The notes: a model not told the origin generated them from the sequence alone. Shown: positions 32,917 to 40,404, numbered from the stretch's first letter. The stretch is 40,515 bases of DNA from Clostridiales bacterium (GCA_018365455.1 JAGZJZ010000058.1:1-40515), one strand, 5' to 3'. Program-made: numbers and translations.

Positions 32917-33305
32917 TTATAACCCCTCCTCACATTCTGTACCCAATATTTCCTTTGCCTCTTTACACCATTGTAAATTTACCCAATCTATTTGAATACC
33001 CAGTTTCAGTCATCGAGACAGATAATTTCTGCCATCCGCTGCAATGGTGCAGAACCATTCAAAACCTATTCATTCTTTACCATACCCTTACCTTTTATTT
33101 TTTCCTACCAATTTCTTAATACAATCTAAAGCTTTTTTATAAATGATTTATTTCCTTGCCACACTTCGGACACAAATATTCGTTATACTAAGTATATCAA
33201 ATGAAGAACAGCGGTTTTACCTAACACTTTGTTATGTAAGCTGCCGCTGGACTTCGACAAACAACTATCCTATTATTGGTTTATATAAATCTTTTTCATA
33301 ACTCT

Positions 33306-33341
33306 GCCAGTACTGTTAAAGTACTGGCCTCCCTCTTTTTA
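33306..33341 (+). terminator. terminator-like hairpin in the gene-poor region
   Basis: A perfect eight-base-pair stem GCCAGTAC-TGTTAAA-GTACTGGC is followed by CTCCCTCTTTTT on the plus strand. No gene is recognised directly before it. The preceding stretch 32920-33300 shows only a short minus-strand zinc-ribbon-like end (YLCPKCGKE) near 33140-33185 and no full gene. Confidence 0.5.
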
Positions 33342-33427
33342 TGGACATTTTATCTGTGATTCCACTTTTTTCCACACATAATAACCAAAAAAATAAGAAA
33401 TAATATCTCAAAAAAGGAGTGTGCATT

Positions 33428-33583
33428 ATGGAACCTAAAAATACCAACAATAATGATTATAAGTTCGCAGAGATTAATGCTTCATGCAAGAGTGAAATTG
33501 ACGCTTTGGAAAATTCAATCGGCAATAAGTTAAATAAGCAAATTGCCATTGTTGCTTACGAACAATCTAAAGAAGAAAAATAA
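33428..33583 (+). CDS. small hypothetical protein, 51 residues
   Basis: An open frame of 51 codons, MEPKNTNNNDYKFAEINASC and onward to QSKEEK, starts eight bases after AAAGGAG. It is charged and hydrophilic, with a helix-like second half (KSEIDALENSIGNKLNKQI). It has no signal or membrane segment and I know no family. A 12-base-pair hairpin (33590-33624) follows. The ribosome binding site and balanced codon use argue for a real gene. Confidence 0.55.
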   Translation: MEPKNTNNNDYKFAEINASCKSEIDALENSIGNKLNKQIAIVAYEQSKEEK

Positions 33584-33589
33584 TACTAT

Positions 33590-33624
33590 GGCTGCCGTAT
33601 AATAGATTTTGATATACGACAGCC
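33590..33624. repeat. inverted repeat after the 51-residue gene
   Basis: GGCTGCCGTATA and TATACGACAGCC form a 12-base-pair stem with one mismatch around an 11-base loop. No U-tract follows, so it may stabilise the transcript end rather than terminate it. Confidence 0.55.
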
Positions 33625-33810
33625 ACAGTACTTTATGTTTGAGGGAGCCAGACTGGTAACGTTGTGGGGCATCACCAGCCTGAACGAGTTGTGAAATATA
33701 CCAGCTATCGCTAATATATTTTGTATATTAACACATTTATACAATTTTCTCAATATCCTAATTTGTAAAATTTTATGTTATAAGTGATAAACTTTCTTGT
33801 TATAAAATTA

Positions 33811-33847
33811 CCCTGCCGTCGTAATAGATACGATTTTTCCGGCAGGG
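33811..33847 (-). terminator. possible terminator of the 52-residue membrane protein gene
   Basis: A nested hairpin has outer arms CCCTGCC/GGCAGGG and inner arms TCGTA/TACGA. On the minus strand it is followed by TAATTTTAT, a modest U-tract. The interval 33850-33990 contains no convincing gene. Confidence 0.4.
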
Positions 33848-33992
33848 CACTCTGATTGTTATTTCCCTTTGTATTTAATCAATGCTTTTTTCTTATTTCC
33901 TTGCTTCTTTGCCTGTCAGGAGCCCCCCGGCACCTTTGCAGCACTTATTTAGTGCTAATATGGACTTCATCCTCATATAGTATCCAAGTATT

Positions 33993-34151
33993 CTATTTAC
34001 TGTTGTATTTACGCAAATATTCGATTTGCTCACGATCTTCCTGATCTTTGTCTTTTGAATTACCGGATACCTGGCATAAAGCTATTACAAAAACGCCGCT
34101 GGCCATTCCGGCAAAAAACAGCCCGAAACCCATCAATATCTCCAATCCCAT
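33993..34151 (-). CDS. small single-helix membrane protein, DUF3789-like
   Basis: A 52-residue protein with an N-terminal membrane helix (LMGFGLFFAGMASGVFVIAL) followed by CQVSGNSKDKDQEDREQIEY, a charged cytoplasmic tail. The helix-CxxxGN layout resembles DUF3789 proteins that are common in clostridial genomes and mobile elements, but I cannot confirm it. AGGGGGA lies seven bases upstream of the ATG. Function unknown. Confidence 0.55.
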   Translation of the reverse strand: MGLEILMGFGLFFAGMASGVFVIALCQVSGNSKDKDQEDREQIEYLRKYNSK

Positions 34152-34254
34152 ATGACAATCCCCCTGTAAGAATATACTTCTCTATTTATAATAATATGAT
34201 AGACATATTTTTTTATACTTAATCACCGAAAGAATTAATTTTTGAGAATAACCA

Positions 34255-34301
34255 CAAAAATCCCGGGGAATTTGAATGTTGCTTTCGTCCCCAGGATTTC
34301 A
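34255..34301 (-). terminator. rho-independent terminator of the 63-residue gene
   Basis: AATCCTGGGGA pairs with TCCCCGGGATT on the minus strand, with the T-run TTTTTG after it. It begins 25 bases after the stop of the 63-residue gene. Confidence 0.75.
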
Positions 34302-34325
34302 TTTTATATTTTTTTCTTTTAAAAG

Positions 34326-34517
34326 TTAAGAAGCAATTACTTTAATGGTCCATTCATAGCCGTTCTTTGTCCAGACTTTATAGTCATTATCTTTATGATT
34401 ATAGGTAATATGATCCAATTCAGGACTTGCTTTGACATTTATGATGTTCATATATTCTATGGGATTCAATTCCCAGTTTCTGCTCCTCAGATATGAATCA
34501 ATTTCGTGACTGTACAT
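34326..34517 (-). CDS. small hypothetical protein, 63 residues
   Basis: A 63-codon frame with GGAGG seven bases upstream of its ATG and its own terminator. The sequence (MYSHEIDSYLRSRNWELNPI, then EYMNIINVKASPELDHITYN) is soluble and mixed alpha/beta, and has no motif I recognise. The end, VWTKNGYEWTIKVIAS, looks like a beta hairpin. The regulatory signals make it very likely a real gene. It is immediately downstream of a region of 9-bp degenerate repeats. Confidence 0.7.
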   Translation of the reverse strand: MYSHEIDSYLRSRNWELNPIEYMNIINVKASPELDHITYNHKDNDYKVWTKNGYEWTIKVIAS

Positions 34518-34555
34518 TGGATGTCCTCCTGTCTGTGCTTTTTGCTTAATATTTT

Positions 34556-34700
34556 TTATCTGATGTTCTGCTTGATCTGCCTGATCCGTCTAATCTGTTT
34601 TATCTGCTCATCTGTTTTATCTGCTCATCTGTTTTATCTGTTTAATCTGTTTAATCTGCTTGATCTGCTTGATCTGTCCCGCTTGATTTGCTTGACTATT
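34556..34700. repeat. degenerate 8-10-bp tandem repeats (ATCTGYTT-type)
   Basis: About 15 imperfect copies of ATCTGTTTA / ATCTGCTTG follow one another (for example TTTAATCTGTTTAATCTG). The spacing is 8-10 bases and not codon-periodic, so it is non-coding slippage DNA. It lies just upstream of the 63-residue gene, in its possible promoter region. Confidence 0.7.
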
Positions 34701-34961
34701 TTATTTGCTGTTTTAATTTGTTAAGTTTTCTTTCTTCTTACTCCTATTTTACCAACCAAATCACATAAATAAAATAGAAATTTTTATCGATTTTAGGTAA
34801 TATTTTATCTTCTTTTCGAATATTTGCCATTTGAACATAGATATATTCTGCTTTCTACCAGTTTTTCATCATAATAAAAAAAGTCTCCGCATAAACATGC
34901 TTAGACTTCCGCTCATATTTTCATTATTTAATTACCTTACTCAAAAAATTAATAATAAAAA

Positions 34962-35033
34962 CTCCCCGAGTTGGGCTCGAACCAACAACCCTTCGGTTAA
35001 CAGCCGAATGCTCTACCATTGAGCTATCGAGGA
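34962..35033 (-). tRNA. tRNA-Asn (anticodon GTT)
   Basis: A 72-base tRNA: acceptor TCCTCGA/TCGGGGA with a T-G pair, D-arm TAGCTCAATGGTAGAGC, anticodon loop CTGTTAA (GTT), T-loop GGTTCGAGCCC and discriminator G. CCA is not encoded. Confidence 0.95.
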
Positions 35034-35116
35034 ATACAAATCATATTATAAACCTTATAGGAAATATGTCAAGAGGGTTTTTGAACTTTTCCTATAATTC
35101 CATCGCCTTTTTACGA

Positions 35117-35147
35117 CAAAATTCCCCGAAGATCAAACATCCCCGGG
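35117..35147 (-). terminator. rho-independent terminator of infC-rpmI-rplT
   Basis: On the minus strand CCCCGGGGATG...CTTCGGGG is followed by AATTTTG. It begins about 15 bases after the rplT stop. Confidence 0.7.
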
Positions 35148-35162
35148 GTATCTAAAACACTA

Positions 35163-35519
35163 TTATGCCAACTTTGTTTTTGCCAGTTCTGCAAGTGTTG
35201 CAAAACCTTCTGCATCATTTACAGCCATATCAGCTAAGATTTTTCTGTTCATTCCAACTTCAGCAAGCTTTAATCCATACATAAATTTGCTGTAGGATAA
35301 TCCATTGATTCTTGCTGCTGCGTTGATACGAGCGATCCATAACTGTCTGAACTGACGTTTTCTTTCTTTTCTTCCTGCATAAGAACTAGTTAATGCTCTC
35401 ATTACGGACTGTTTTGCTACTTTATACTGTTTAGATCTGGCACCTCTGTACCCTTTTGCCAGCTTTAATGTTCTATTATGTCTTTTTTTAGCGTTCATTC
35501 CGCCTTTAATTCTTGCCAT
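35163..35519 (-). CDS. rplT: 50S ribosomal protein L20
   Basis: Large-subunit protein L20, which binds 23S rRNA early in assembly. The 118 residues show the basic N-terminal extension (MARIKGGMNAKKRHNRTLKL) and the globular part with LWIARINAAARINGLSYSKF, all typical. GGAGG precedes the ATG. It is the last gene of infC-rpmI-rplT. In low-GC Gram-positives L20 represses this operon by binding the infC leader. Confidence 0.98.
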   Translation of the reverse strand: MARIKGGMNAKKRHNRTLKLAKGYRGARSKQYKVAKQSVMRALTSSYAGRKERKRQFRQLWIARINAAARINGLSYSKFMYGLKLAEVGMNRKILADMAVNDAEGFATLAELAKTKLA

Positions 35520-35544
35520 GTCTTATTTCCTCCTTCGCCTACTC

Positions 35545-35742
35545 TTATAAATAAGGTAATATCTTGTTCATGTTTTTGAAATTTGTAGCATCTGTGATGA
35601 TTGCTTTTCTTAAGTTTCTTTTTCTTTTGGCAGATTTTTTGGTTAAGATATGGCGCTTATAAGCTTTATTTCTTTTTAATTTACCTGTACCTGTTTTTTT
35701 GAAACGTTTAGCAGCTGCTCTGCTTGTTTTGATCTTTGGCAT
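35545..35742 (-). CDS. rpmI: 50S ribosomal protein L35
   Basis: L35 of the large subunit, 65 residues, very basic. MPKIKTSRAAAKRFKKTGTG and the internal KAYKRHILTKKSAKRKR are diagnostic. It lies between infC (51 bases upstream) and rplT (25 bases downstream), the universal order. AGGAGGAACATATACA precedes the ATG. Confidence 0.98.
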   Translation of the reverse strand: MPKIKTSRAAAKRFKKTGTGKLKRNKAYKRHILTKKSAKRKRNLRKAIITDATNFKNMNKILPYL

Positions 35743-35793
35743 TGTATATGTTCCTCCTTATATTTAGACTTATCTATTTTAACTAAAAAATTC

Positions 35794-36303
35794 TTAACTG
35801 CGTTTTTCAGTTAAAAACATCATAATGCTTCTGCCTTCCATTTTAGCCGGCTTATCCACTACTGCAATGTCTTCAAGTTCTTTTGCGAAATCATCCAGAA
35901 TATGTCTGCTGCTCTGGACATGAGCCATTTCCCTGCCCCTAAAACGAAGTGTTACCTTTACTTTGTTGCCTTTCTGTATAAACTTTCTGGCAGCACTTAC
36001 TTTTGTATTCAAGTCATTTACATCGATATTTGGCGATAAACGAACTTCCTTTACTTCAATAACCTTCTGCTTTTTCTTCGCTTCTTTTTCTTTTCTCACC
36101 AGTTCATAACGATACTTTCCGTAATCGATAATCTTACAAACAGGCGGTTTCGCTGTCGGAGCGATCTTAACCAGGTCTAATTCTGCTTCTTTAGCCAGTC
36201 TCATAGCCTCTTTTGTGGGCATTACACCTAATTGTTCTCCGTTTTCACCAATCAAACGGATCTCTCTGTCTCTGATTTGCTCGTTAATCATTAATTCGCT
36301 AAT
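35794..36303 (-). CDS. infC: translation initiation factor IF-3, AUU start
   Basis: IF-3 checks start-codon/initiator-tRNA pairing on the 30S subunit. The conserved N terminus ELMINEQIRDREIRLIGENG, the linker with YRYELVRKEKEAKKKQK and the C-terminal domain (VRLSPNIDVNDLNTK) are intact. The best start is ATT at 36303, which has GGAGGTG upstream with a nine-base gap from GGAGG and gives 169 residues (ISELMINEQ). The first in-frame ATG at 36291 is within the conserved sequence and lacks a good site; the long frame to 36411 runs through the leader terminator and is spurious. An AUU start, as in E. coli, would let IF-3 repress its own translation. Confidence 0.95.
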   Translation of the reverse strand: MSELMINEQIRDREIRLIGENGEQLGVMPTKEAMRLAKEAELDLVKIAPTAKPPVCKIIDYGKYRYELVRKEKEAKKKQKVIEVKEVRLSPNIDVNDLNTKVSAARKFIQKGNKVKVTLRFRGREMAHVQSSRHILDDFAKELEDIAVVDKPAKMEGRSIMMFLTEKRS

Positions 36304-36489
36304 TGTCTTGCACCTCCATAAAATGCTTGAAATAGTTACCACTTCGCTGCTGATTATCCGCATAAAAAAAGTGGATAGACAGACTATCCACATAATATCC
36401 CCATAGAACAATTCTATGTAACATATTAACCGATAGTCACCTCTGTGCTACGGTGAGAGTGGATACTCTACTTTGATTTCTTGTAACCT
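36304..36489 (-). promoter_or_regulatory. infC attenuator leader (L20-leader type)
   Basis: The leader holds an intrinsic terminator: GTGGATAG-TCTGT-CTATCCAC (36371-36391) followed by TTTTTTT. Upstream, TATCCAC (36459-36465) can compete for the first arm, giving an antiterminator, and TCACC...GGTGA forms a further hairpin. This is the design of L20-responsive leaders of infC-rpmI-rplT in Firmicutes. Confidence 0.75.
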
Positions 36490-36494
36490 TATTT

Positions 36495-36523
36495 ACTTTA
36501 CCACATTCAAATTTTAATGTCAA
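36495..36523 (-). promoter_or_regulatory. infC operon promoter
   Basis: TTGACA (36518-36523) and TAAAGT (36495-36500) are separated by 17 bases on the minus strand. Confidence 0.75.
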
Positions 36524-36606
36524 CTACTAAATTATTTTTCTATATCGATTTTTGTAACAATTGCATCCCCAGTTACCACACAAACGATCGTGTTTCTGAT
36601 TTCAAA

Positions 36607-36636
36607 AAGACAGCCCGGTTATTCAGGCTGCCTTTT
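36607..36636 (-). terminator. rho-independent terminator of the DUF1540 gene
   Basis: On the minus strand GGCAGCC-TGAATAACC-GGGCTGTC is followed by TTTTT. It begins 12 bases after the stop. Confidence 0.85.
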
Positions 36637-36647
36637 CCCGTAACTCT

Positions 36648-36962
36648 TTATTTCTCTTCAAAGCTTGCACATTCTGTCTGATCACAATGTTTTGCTGCTG
36701 CACCGGCAATGCCGATCTTATCTGCACTGCATTTACACGATTCATTGAAAGTACAGTTGCGTGCTTCACAGTCTACATCAATTTTCTGACAGGGAGTTCC
36801 CATGGAACTTCTGGCATTGTCACCTTTTCTCTCCTGGAAACTGGAACAACATGTTTCCTGGCATTTTTCTGCATGGTCTCCTCCGACCTTGATATCTCCT
36901 TTGCAACAGCACTCTGCATCATTATAGACACAACTCTGAGCGGAACATACTAATAATGGCAT
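36648..36962 (-). CDS. DUF1540 cysteine-rich protein (two domains)
   Basis: A 104-residue protein with two DUF1540 units, each with the spacing of conserved cysteines seen in this family: VCSAQSCVYNDAECCCKGDI with CQETCCSSF, and VDCEARNCTFNESCKCSADK with CDQTECASF. Such units probably bind zinc or another metal. The function is unknown, although the family is widespread in spore-forming Clostridia. AAAGGAGG seven bases upstream supports the ATG at 36962. It stands alone, between thrS (with repeat copy C in the gap) and infC, and has its own terminator. Confidence 0.93.
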   Translation of the reverse strand: MPLLVCSAQSCVYNDAECCCKGDIKVGGDHAEKCQETCCSSFQERKGDNARSSMGTPCQKIDVDCEARNCTFNESCKCSADKIGIAGAAAKHCDQTECASFEEK

Positions 36963-36979
36963 GATACTACCTCCTTTAT

Positions 36980-37078
36980 TTTATTCCCGCGAGCAATAAG
37001 CTAAACGGACACGCTGGCGCGCCCATTTGGCGACTGCCGCGAGGGTCAAAAACCTCGTTGCCTGCAGTTGGGTTTTTA
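36980..37078 (-). repeat. dispersed palindromic repeat, copy C (thrS-DUF1540 gap)
   Basis: A third copy, about 99 bp: TTTATTCCCGCGAGCAA, AAACGGACACGCTGGCGC, GCGACTGCCGCGAGGGTC and a terminal stem AACCTCG-TTGCCTG-CAGTTGGG before TTTTTAA. The terminal stem carries mismatches (CCTCG against GTTGGG), so the terminator part looks decayed. It ends 18 bases from the DUF1540 start and lies about 100 bases after the thrS stop. Between the repeat and thrS (37079-37179) I see nothing further. Confidence 0.85.
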
Positions 37079-37179
37079 ACTTGGGATAGTATCTGCCATT
37101 ATTTAAATTTTATTCATTTAATTATCATGAGATTTCAAGTTAGGCGTACAGATGACAGAAAGGAATATTCAGACACATT

Positions 37180-39132
37180 CTAATCTTCAACTTCAATTTT
37201 ACGGATTTCTTTCGTCCGGATCTCTTTACAGATATCATCTACAAAAGTATCCAGCGCCTTTTGCCCTTCATCTCCTTTAAATCTGCTTCTCACGGATACA
37301 ACGCCGTCCTCTTCTTCTTTCGCACCAACAACCAGCATATATGGCACTTTATCCAGGCGGGCTTCCCGAATTTTATATCCAATCTTTTCAGAACGTTCAT
37401 CAGTTGTACAGCGGATACCGTTTATTTTCAACTGATCTTCCACCTTTTTGGCATAATCATGGTATTTCTCTGAAATCGGAAGTACGCGTACCTGTTCCGG
37501 ACACAGCCATGTTGGGAATTTACCAGCATATTTTTCAATCAACCATGCCAGTGTTCTCTCATAGCAGCCCATACTGGTTCTGTGAATGATAAACGGACGT
37601 TTCTTTTCTCCGTCTTTATCCACATAATACATATCAAACTGCTCAGCCAGTGCAAAATCCAACTGAATGGTAATCATTGTGTCTTCTTTGCCATATACAT
37701 TTTTCGCCTGGATATCCAGTTTCGGTCCATAAAATGCTGCTTCTCCATCTGCTTCCACAAATGGAAGTCCCAATTCTGAAAGCATTTCACGCATAACTCC
37801 CTGGGACTCTTCCCAGTATGCAGCGTCTCCAATATATTTTTCCGTATTATTCGGATCCCATTTGGACAGACGGTAGGTTACGTCGTTCTCCAGTCCCAGG
37901 GTCTTCAGACAATAGAGTGCCAGGTTTACACATCCTTTGAACTCCTCGTGTATCTGCTCCGGAGTCATGATTAAATGACCTTCGGAAATGGTAAACTGGC
38001 GTACTCTGGTAAGCCCATGCATTTCTCCGGATTCTTCATTTCTGAATAAGGTTGAAGTTTCACCATAGCGCAGCGGCAGATCCCGGTAACTCTTCTGGCT
38101 TGCTTTATATACGTAGTACTGGAATGGGCAGGTCATGGGGCGAAGTGCGAATACTTCATCATCCTTGTCTTCATCTCCCAGGACAAACATTCCTTCTTTA
38201 TAATGATCCCAGTGACCGGAAATCTTATACAGATCACTTTTTGCCATTAATGGCGTTTTAGTTCTCACATAGCCTCTCTTTTCTTCTTCGTCTTCAATCC
38301 ATCTCTGCAGAGTCTGTATGATGGTAACGCCCTTAGGCATAAGAAGCGGCAGTCCCTGACCGATTACATCTACCGTAGTGAATAACTCCATTTCACGCCC
38401 CAATTTGTTATGGTCACGTTTTTTTGCTTCTTCCATTTGTAACAGATAAGCATTTAATTCATCTTTTTTGGCAAATGCTGTTCCGTAGATACGCGCAAGC
38501 ATTTTATTTTTTTCATTACCTCTCCAGTATGCACCGGAAGAAGAAGTCAGCTTAAATGCTTTAATGGACTTTGTGCTCATTAAATGCGGTCCAGCACAGA
38601 GATCTGTAAAATCTCCCTGGCGGTAAAAAGAAATAGTGGAATTTTCCGGAAGGTCCTGAATCAATTCTACTTTATAAGGTTCCCCCTTTTTTTCCATGAA
38701 CTGAATCGCTTCTTCTCTTGGCAAAGTAAACTTTTCCAGTCTTGCTCCTTCTTTGATGATTTTCTTCATCTCTTTTTCGATATTATCCAGGTCTTCTCTG
38801 GAAAATGGCTCATGATCAAAATCATAGTAGAAACCGGTGTCAATCGATGGCCCAATTGCCAGTTTTGCATCCGGATACAGGCGTTTTACCGCCTCAGCCA
38901 GCACATGTGAGGTAGTATGACGCAGAGCCGCCAGTCCCTTTTCATCATTAGCAGTTAAAATAGAAAGTTCACAGTCCTGGTCTACTACAGTTCGCAGATC
39001 CACAACCTCACCGTTTACTTCTCCGGCACATGCCATTCTTGCCAGCCCCTCACTAATATCCATCGCGATATCATATACAGATTTGCTGTCTTCATATTCT
39101 TTTTTTGATCCATCTTTTAATGTAATAATCAT
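37180..39132 (-). CDS. thrS: threonine--tRNA ligase
   Basis: Class II synthetase that charges tRNA-Thr, 650 residues from the chosen start. Domains in order are TGS (about 1-62), an editing domain with HTTSHVLAEAV and the CAGPHL zinc-editing cysteine/histidine region, the catalytic core (motif 2 FRNEESGEMHGLTRVRQF; motif 3 within FIIHRTSMGCYERTLAWL) and the C-terminal anticodon-binding domain (RVLPISEKYHDYA). I placed the start at the ATG at 39132 (MIITLKDGS, the family start). ATG 39144 and GTG 39171 are in frame, but neither has a clear ribosome binding site. Expression is controlled by the upstream T-box. Confidence 0.97.
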   Translation of the reverse strand: MIITLKDGSKKEYEDSKSVYDIAMDISEGLARMACAGEVNGEVVDLRTVVDQDCELSILTANDEKGLAALRHTTSHVLAEAVKRLYPDAKLAIGPSIDTGFYYDFDHEPFSREDLDNIEKEMKKIIKEGARLEKFTLPREEAIQFMEKKGEPYKVELIQDLPENSTISFYRQGDFTDLCAGPHLMSTKSIKAFKLTSSSGAYWRGNEKNKMLARIYGTAFAKKDELNAYLLQMEEAKKRDHNKLGREMELFTTVDVIGQGLPLLMPKGVTIIQTLQRWIEDEEEKRGYVRTKTPLMAKSDLYKISGHWDHYKEGMFVLGDEDKDDEVFALRPMTCPFQYYVYKASQKSYRDLPLRYGETSTLFRNEESGEMHGLTRVRQFTISEGHLIMTPEQIHEEFKGCVNLALYCLKTLGLENDVTYRLSKWDPNNTEKYIGDAAYWEESQGVMREMLSELGLPFVEADGEAAFYGPKLDIQAKNVYGKEDTMITIQLDFALAEQFDMYYVDKDGEKKRPFIIHRTSMGCYERTLAWLIEKYAGKFPTWLCPEQVRVLPISEKYHDYAKKVEDQLKINGIRCTTDERSEKIGYKIREARLDKVPYMLVVGAKEEEDGVVSVRSRFKGDEGQKALDTFVDDICKEIRTKEIRKIEVED

Positions 39133-39176
39133 ATTGTTACCCATTTTGTGCCCCAGGTTAATCTGCAGCACAGCCG

Positions 39177-39196
39177 CTACATTGCAGCTTCCTTTC
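39177..39196 (-). promoter_or_regulatory. start-stop minimal ORF with ribosome binding site ahead of thrS
   Basis: AAAGGAAG (39188-39195) is followed five bases later by ATG immediately followed by TAG (39177-39182). It is the best ribosome binding site between the T-box terminator and thrS, yet it leads to a stop codon at once. Confidence 0.45.
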
Positions 39197-39230
39197 TATC
39201 ATTTTTCATCTTTTACAACATACTTCACGC

Positions 39231-39467
39231 AAAAAGTCCCCGGACCATACCTGCCGGTACGATCCAGGGACGAGTATTCGAACTCGCGGTTCCACCCTGA
39301 TTGTTTCTTAGAAACCACTTCATTTTGATGATAACGGTATCACCGGACCGGATTAGGGCCACTCAGAGGCAGTTTTCAAATGTTTCCTAACAGGATATTT
39401 CCAGCACCAATCCCTCTCTGGGTTATTCCGCATTCTACTCTTCTCTTCAACGTATTAACAATCTCTA
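39231..39467 (-). ncRNA. T-box riboswitch, threonine
   Basis: The T-box sequence AGGGTGGAACCGCG (39285-39298) and the terminator GTCCC...GGGGAC followed by TTTTT (39231-39262) are clear. Upstream, stem I shows the AGAGAG/GGAAATA-type bulges and the specifier region GAAAACTGCCTCTGAGT, whose ACT codon (39371-39373) followed by G specifies threonine, in agreement with thrS downstream. Uncharged tRNA-Thr would bind and favour antitermination. Confidence 0.95.
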
Positions 39468-39473
39468 TTCTTG

Positions 39474-39501
39474 ATTATAGCATTTACACTTCATTTGTCA
39501 A
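39474..39501 (-). promoter_or_regulatory. thrS promoter
   Basis: TTGACA (39496-39501) and TATAAT (39474-39479) on the minus strand are separated by 16 bases and precede the T-box. Confidence 0.75.
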
Positions 39502-39515
39502 CACCTGATATTCAT

Positions 39516-40259
39516 TTAAATATTTCCAACCAGTTTTTCTTTAACCAAAGCAAAAAATTCCCGCACCAGATAATGAATCTGGAACCTTGGGTCGGAAGCT
39601 GCTGCTATTCCCGACAGATTTGTATATCCCTGCTTCTTTCCCAGCTGTATTGCCCGGAAAACATGGAAATTGTTTGTCACAATGCCAACTTTGTCTTCTT
39701 TGCTTCCAATAAGCTGCGCACTGTACTTCAGGTTTTCCTGGGTACTGGTGGATTTATCTTCTAAAATTAGTCTGTTTGCTTCAATTCCCCCTGCTGTCAG
39801 GTAACGTCTCATGGCCTCCGCCTCGGTAATATCCTCGCCGGGACCTCTGCCGCCGGAGAGGACAGCCTTGCTTTCCGGATTTTCTTTCAGGTATTCAGTT
39901 GCTGCATCCAGACGCAATGTCAATGCTCTACTGGGGACTTCTCCCTTAACCTGGGCACCCAAAACGATTACGTAATCCAGATTCTTTTCCCCATGCTGGA
40001 ACATGCCGGTGAAAATAAATACTTCCACCAGTAAAAAAACAAATAATCCTACCGCCAGCACGCCGCCTAAAATGACTTTGCACCAGGTGGGAAAAAAATG
40101 TGCCCCCGGATGTGTTTTATGGTAGTGTCCCAAAAAGGCAAGACCAAAAAACACTGCTGCTCCGCAAAGCCAAATGATTGAAAAATCCATTCCGATACTC
40201 ACTAAAATCACAAAATAAAGCAAGGATGCTATTCCTAAAACCAGCCATAAAATCTGCAT
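39516..40259 (-). CDS. YdcF family (DUF218) membrane protein
   Basis: A 247-residue protein. Residues 1-85 form about three membrane helices (ILWLVLGIASLLYFVILVSI; IIWLCGAAVFFGLAFLGHY; VILGGVLAVGLFVFLLVEVF). The DUF218 domain follows with VIVLGAQVKGEVPSRALTLR, SGGRGPGEDITEAEAM and LEDKSTSTQENLKYS. This matches the SanA/YdcF group, which contributes to envelope integrity in some bacteria; the reaction is not established. GGGGG is twelve bases upstream of the ATG, a rather long gap. It is a single gene, next to thrS and ending just outside its promoter. Confidence 0.9.
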   Translation of the reverse strand: MQILWLVLGIASLLYFVILVSIGMDFSIIWLCGAAVFFGLAFLGHYHKTHPGAHFFPTWCKVILGGVLAVGLFVFLLVEVFIFTGMFQHGEKNLDYVIVLGAQVKGEVPSRALTLRLDAATEYLKENPESKAVLSGGRGPGEDITEAEAMRRYLTAGGIEANRLILEDKSTSTQENLKYSAQLIGSKEDKVGIVTNNFHVFRAIQLGKKQGYTNLSGIAAASDPRFQIHYLVREFFALVKEKLVGNI

Positions 40260-40404
40260 TGTATTTTGATACCCCCTTTTGTCTGTGTTTTCATTACTAT
40301 TTTCGACTATTTTCCAACTATATTACAAAGATCTTTTTTCAGTTTAACTTATTTTACAAGGTCTGTCAATGCGGCGGTGGTTTCATAACGTAGTGTTCTA
40401 TTAA

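Noticed and set aside
32853..33119. An 88-codon plus-strand frame in the gene-poor region
   Set aside because: No ribosome binding site, unusual Phe/Pro/Leu-rich product, and it overlaps the better-supported minus-strand frame at 32782-32916.
33137..33185. A zinc-ribbon-like end (EYLCPKCGKEINHL) on the minus strand
   Set aside because: Only 14-16 codons after a stop codon; two CPxCG-type cysteines are too little to call a gene remnant with confidence.
32618..34151. tRNA-Leu region as an integrated mobile element
   Set aside because: There is no integrase, no direct repeat of the tRNA 3' end and no mobility gene; the region only has small frames and remnants.
36304..36411. N-terminal extension of infC to 36411
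   Set aside because: The extra codons run through the leader terminator hairpin and have no family similarity; the ATT at 36303 with GGAGGTG is a better start.
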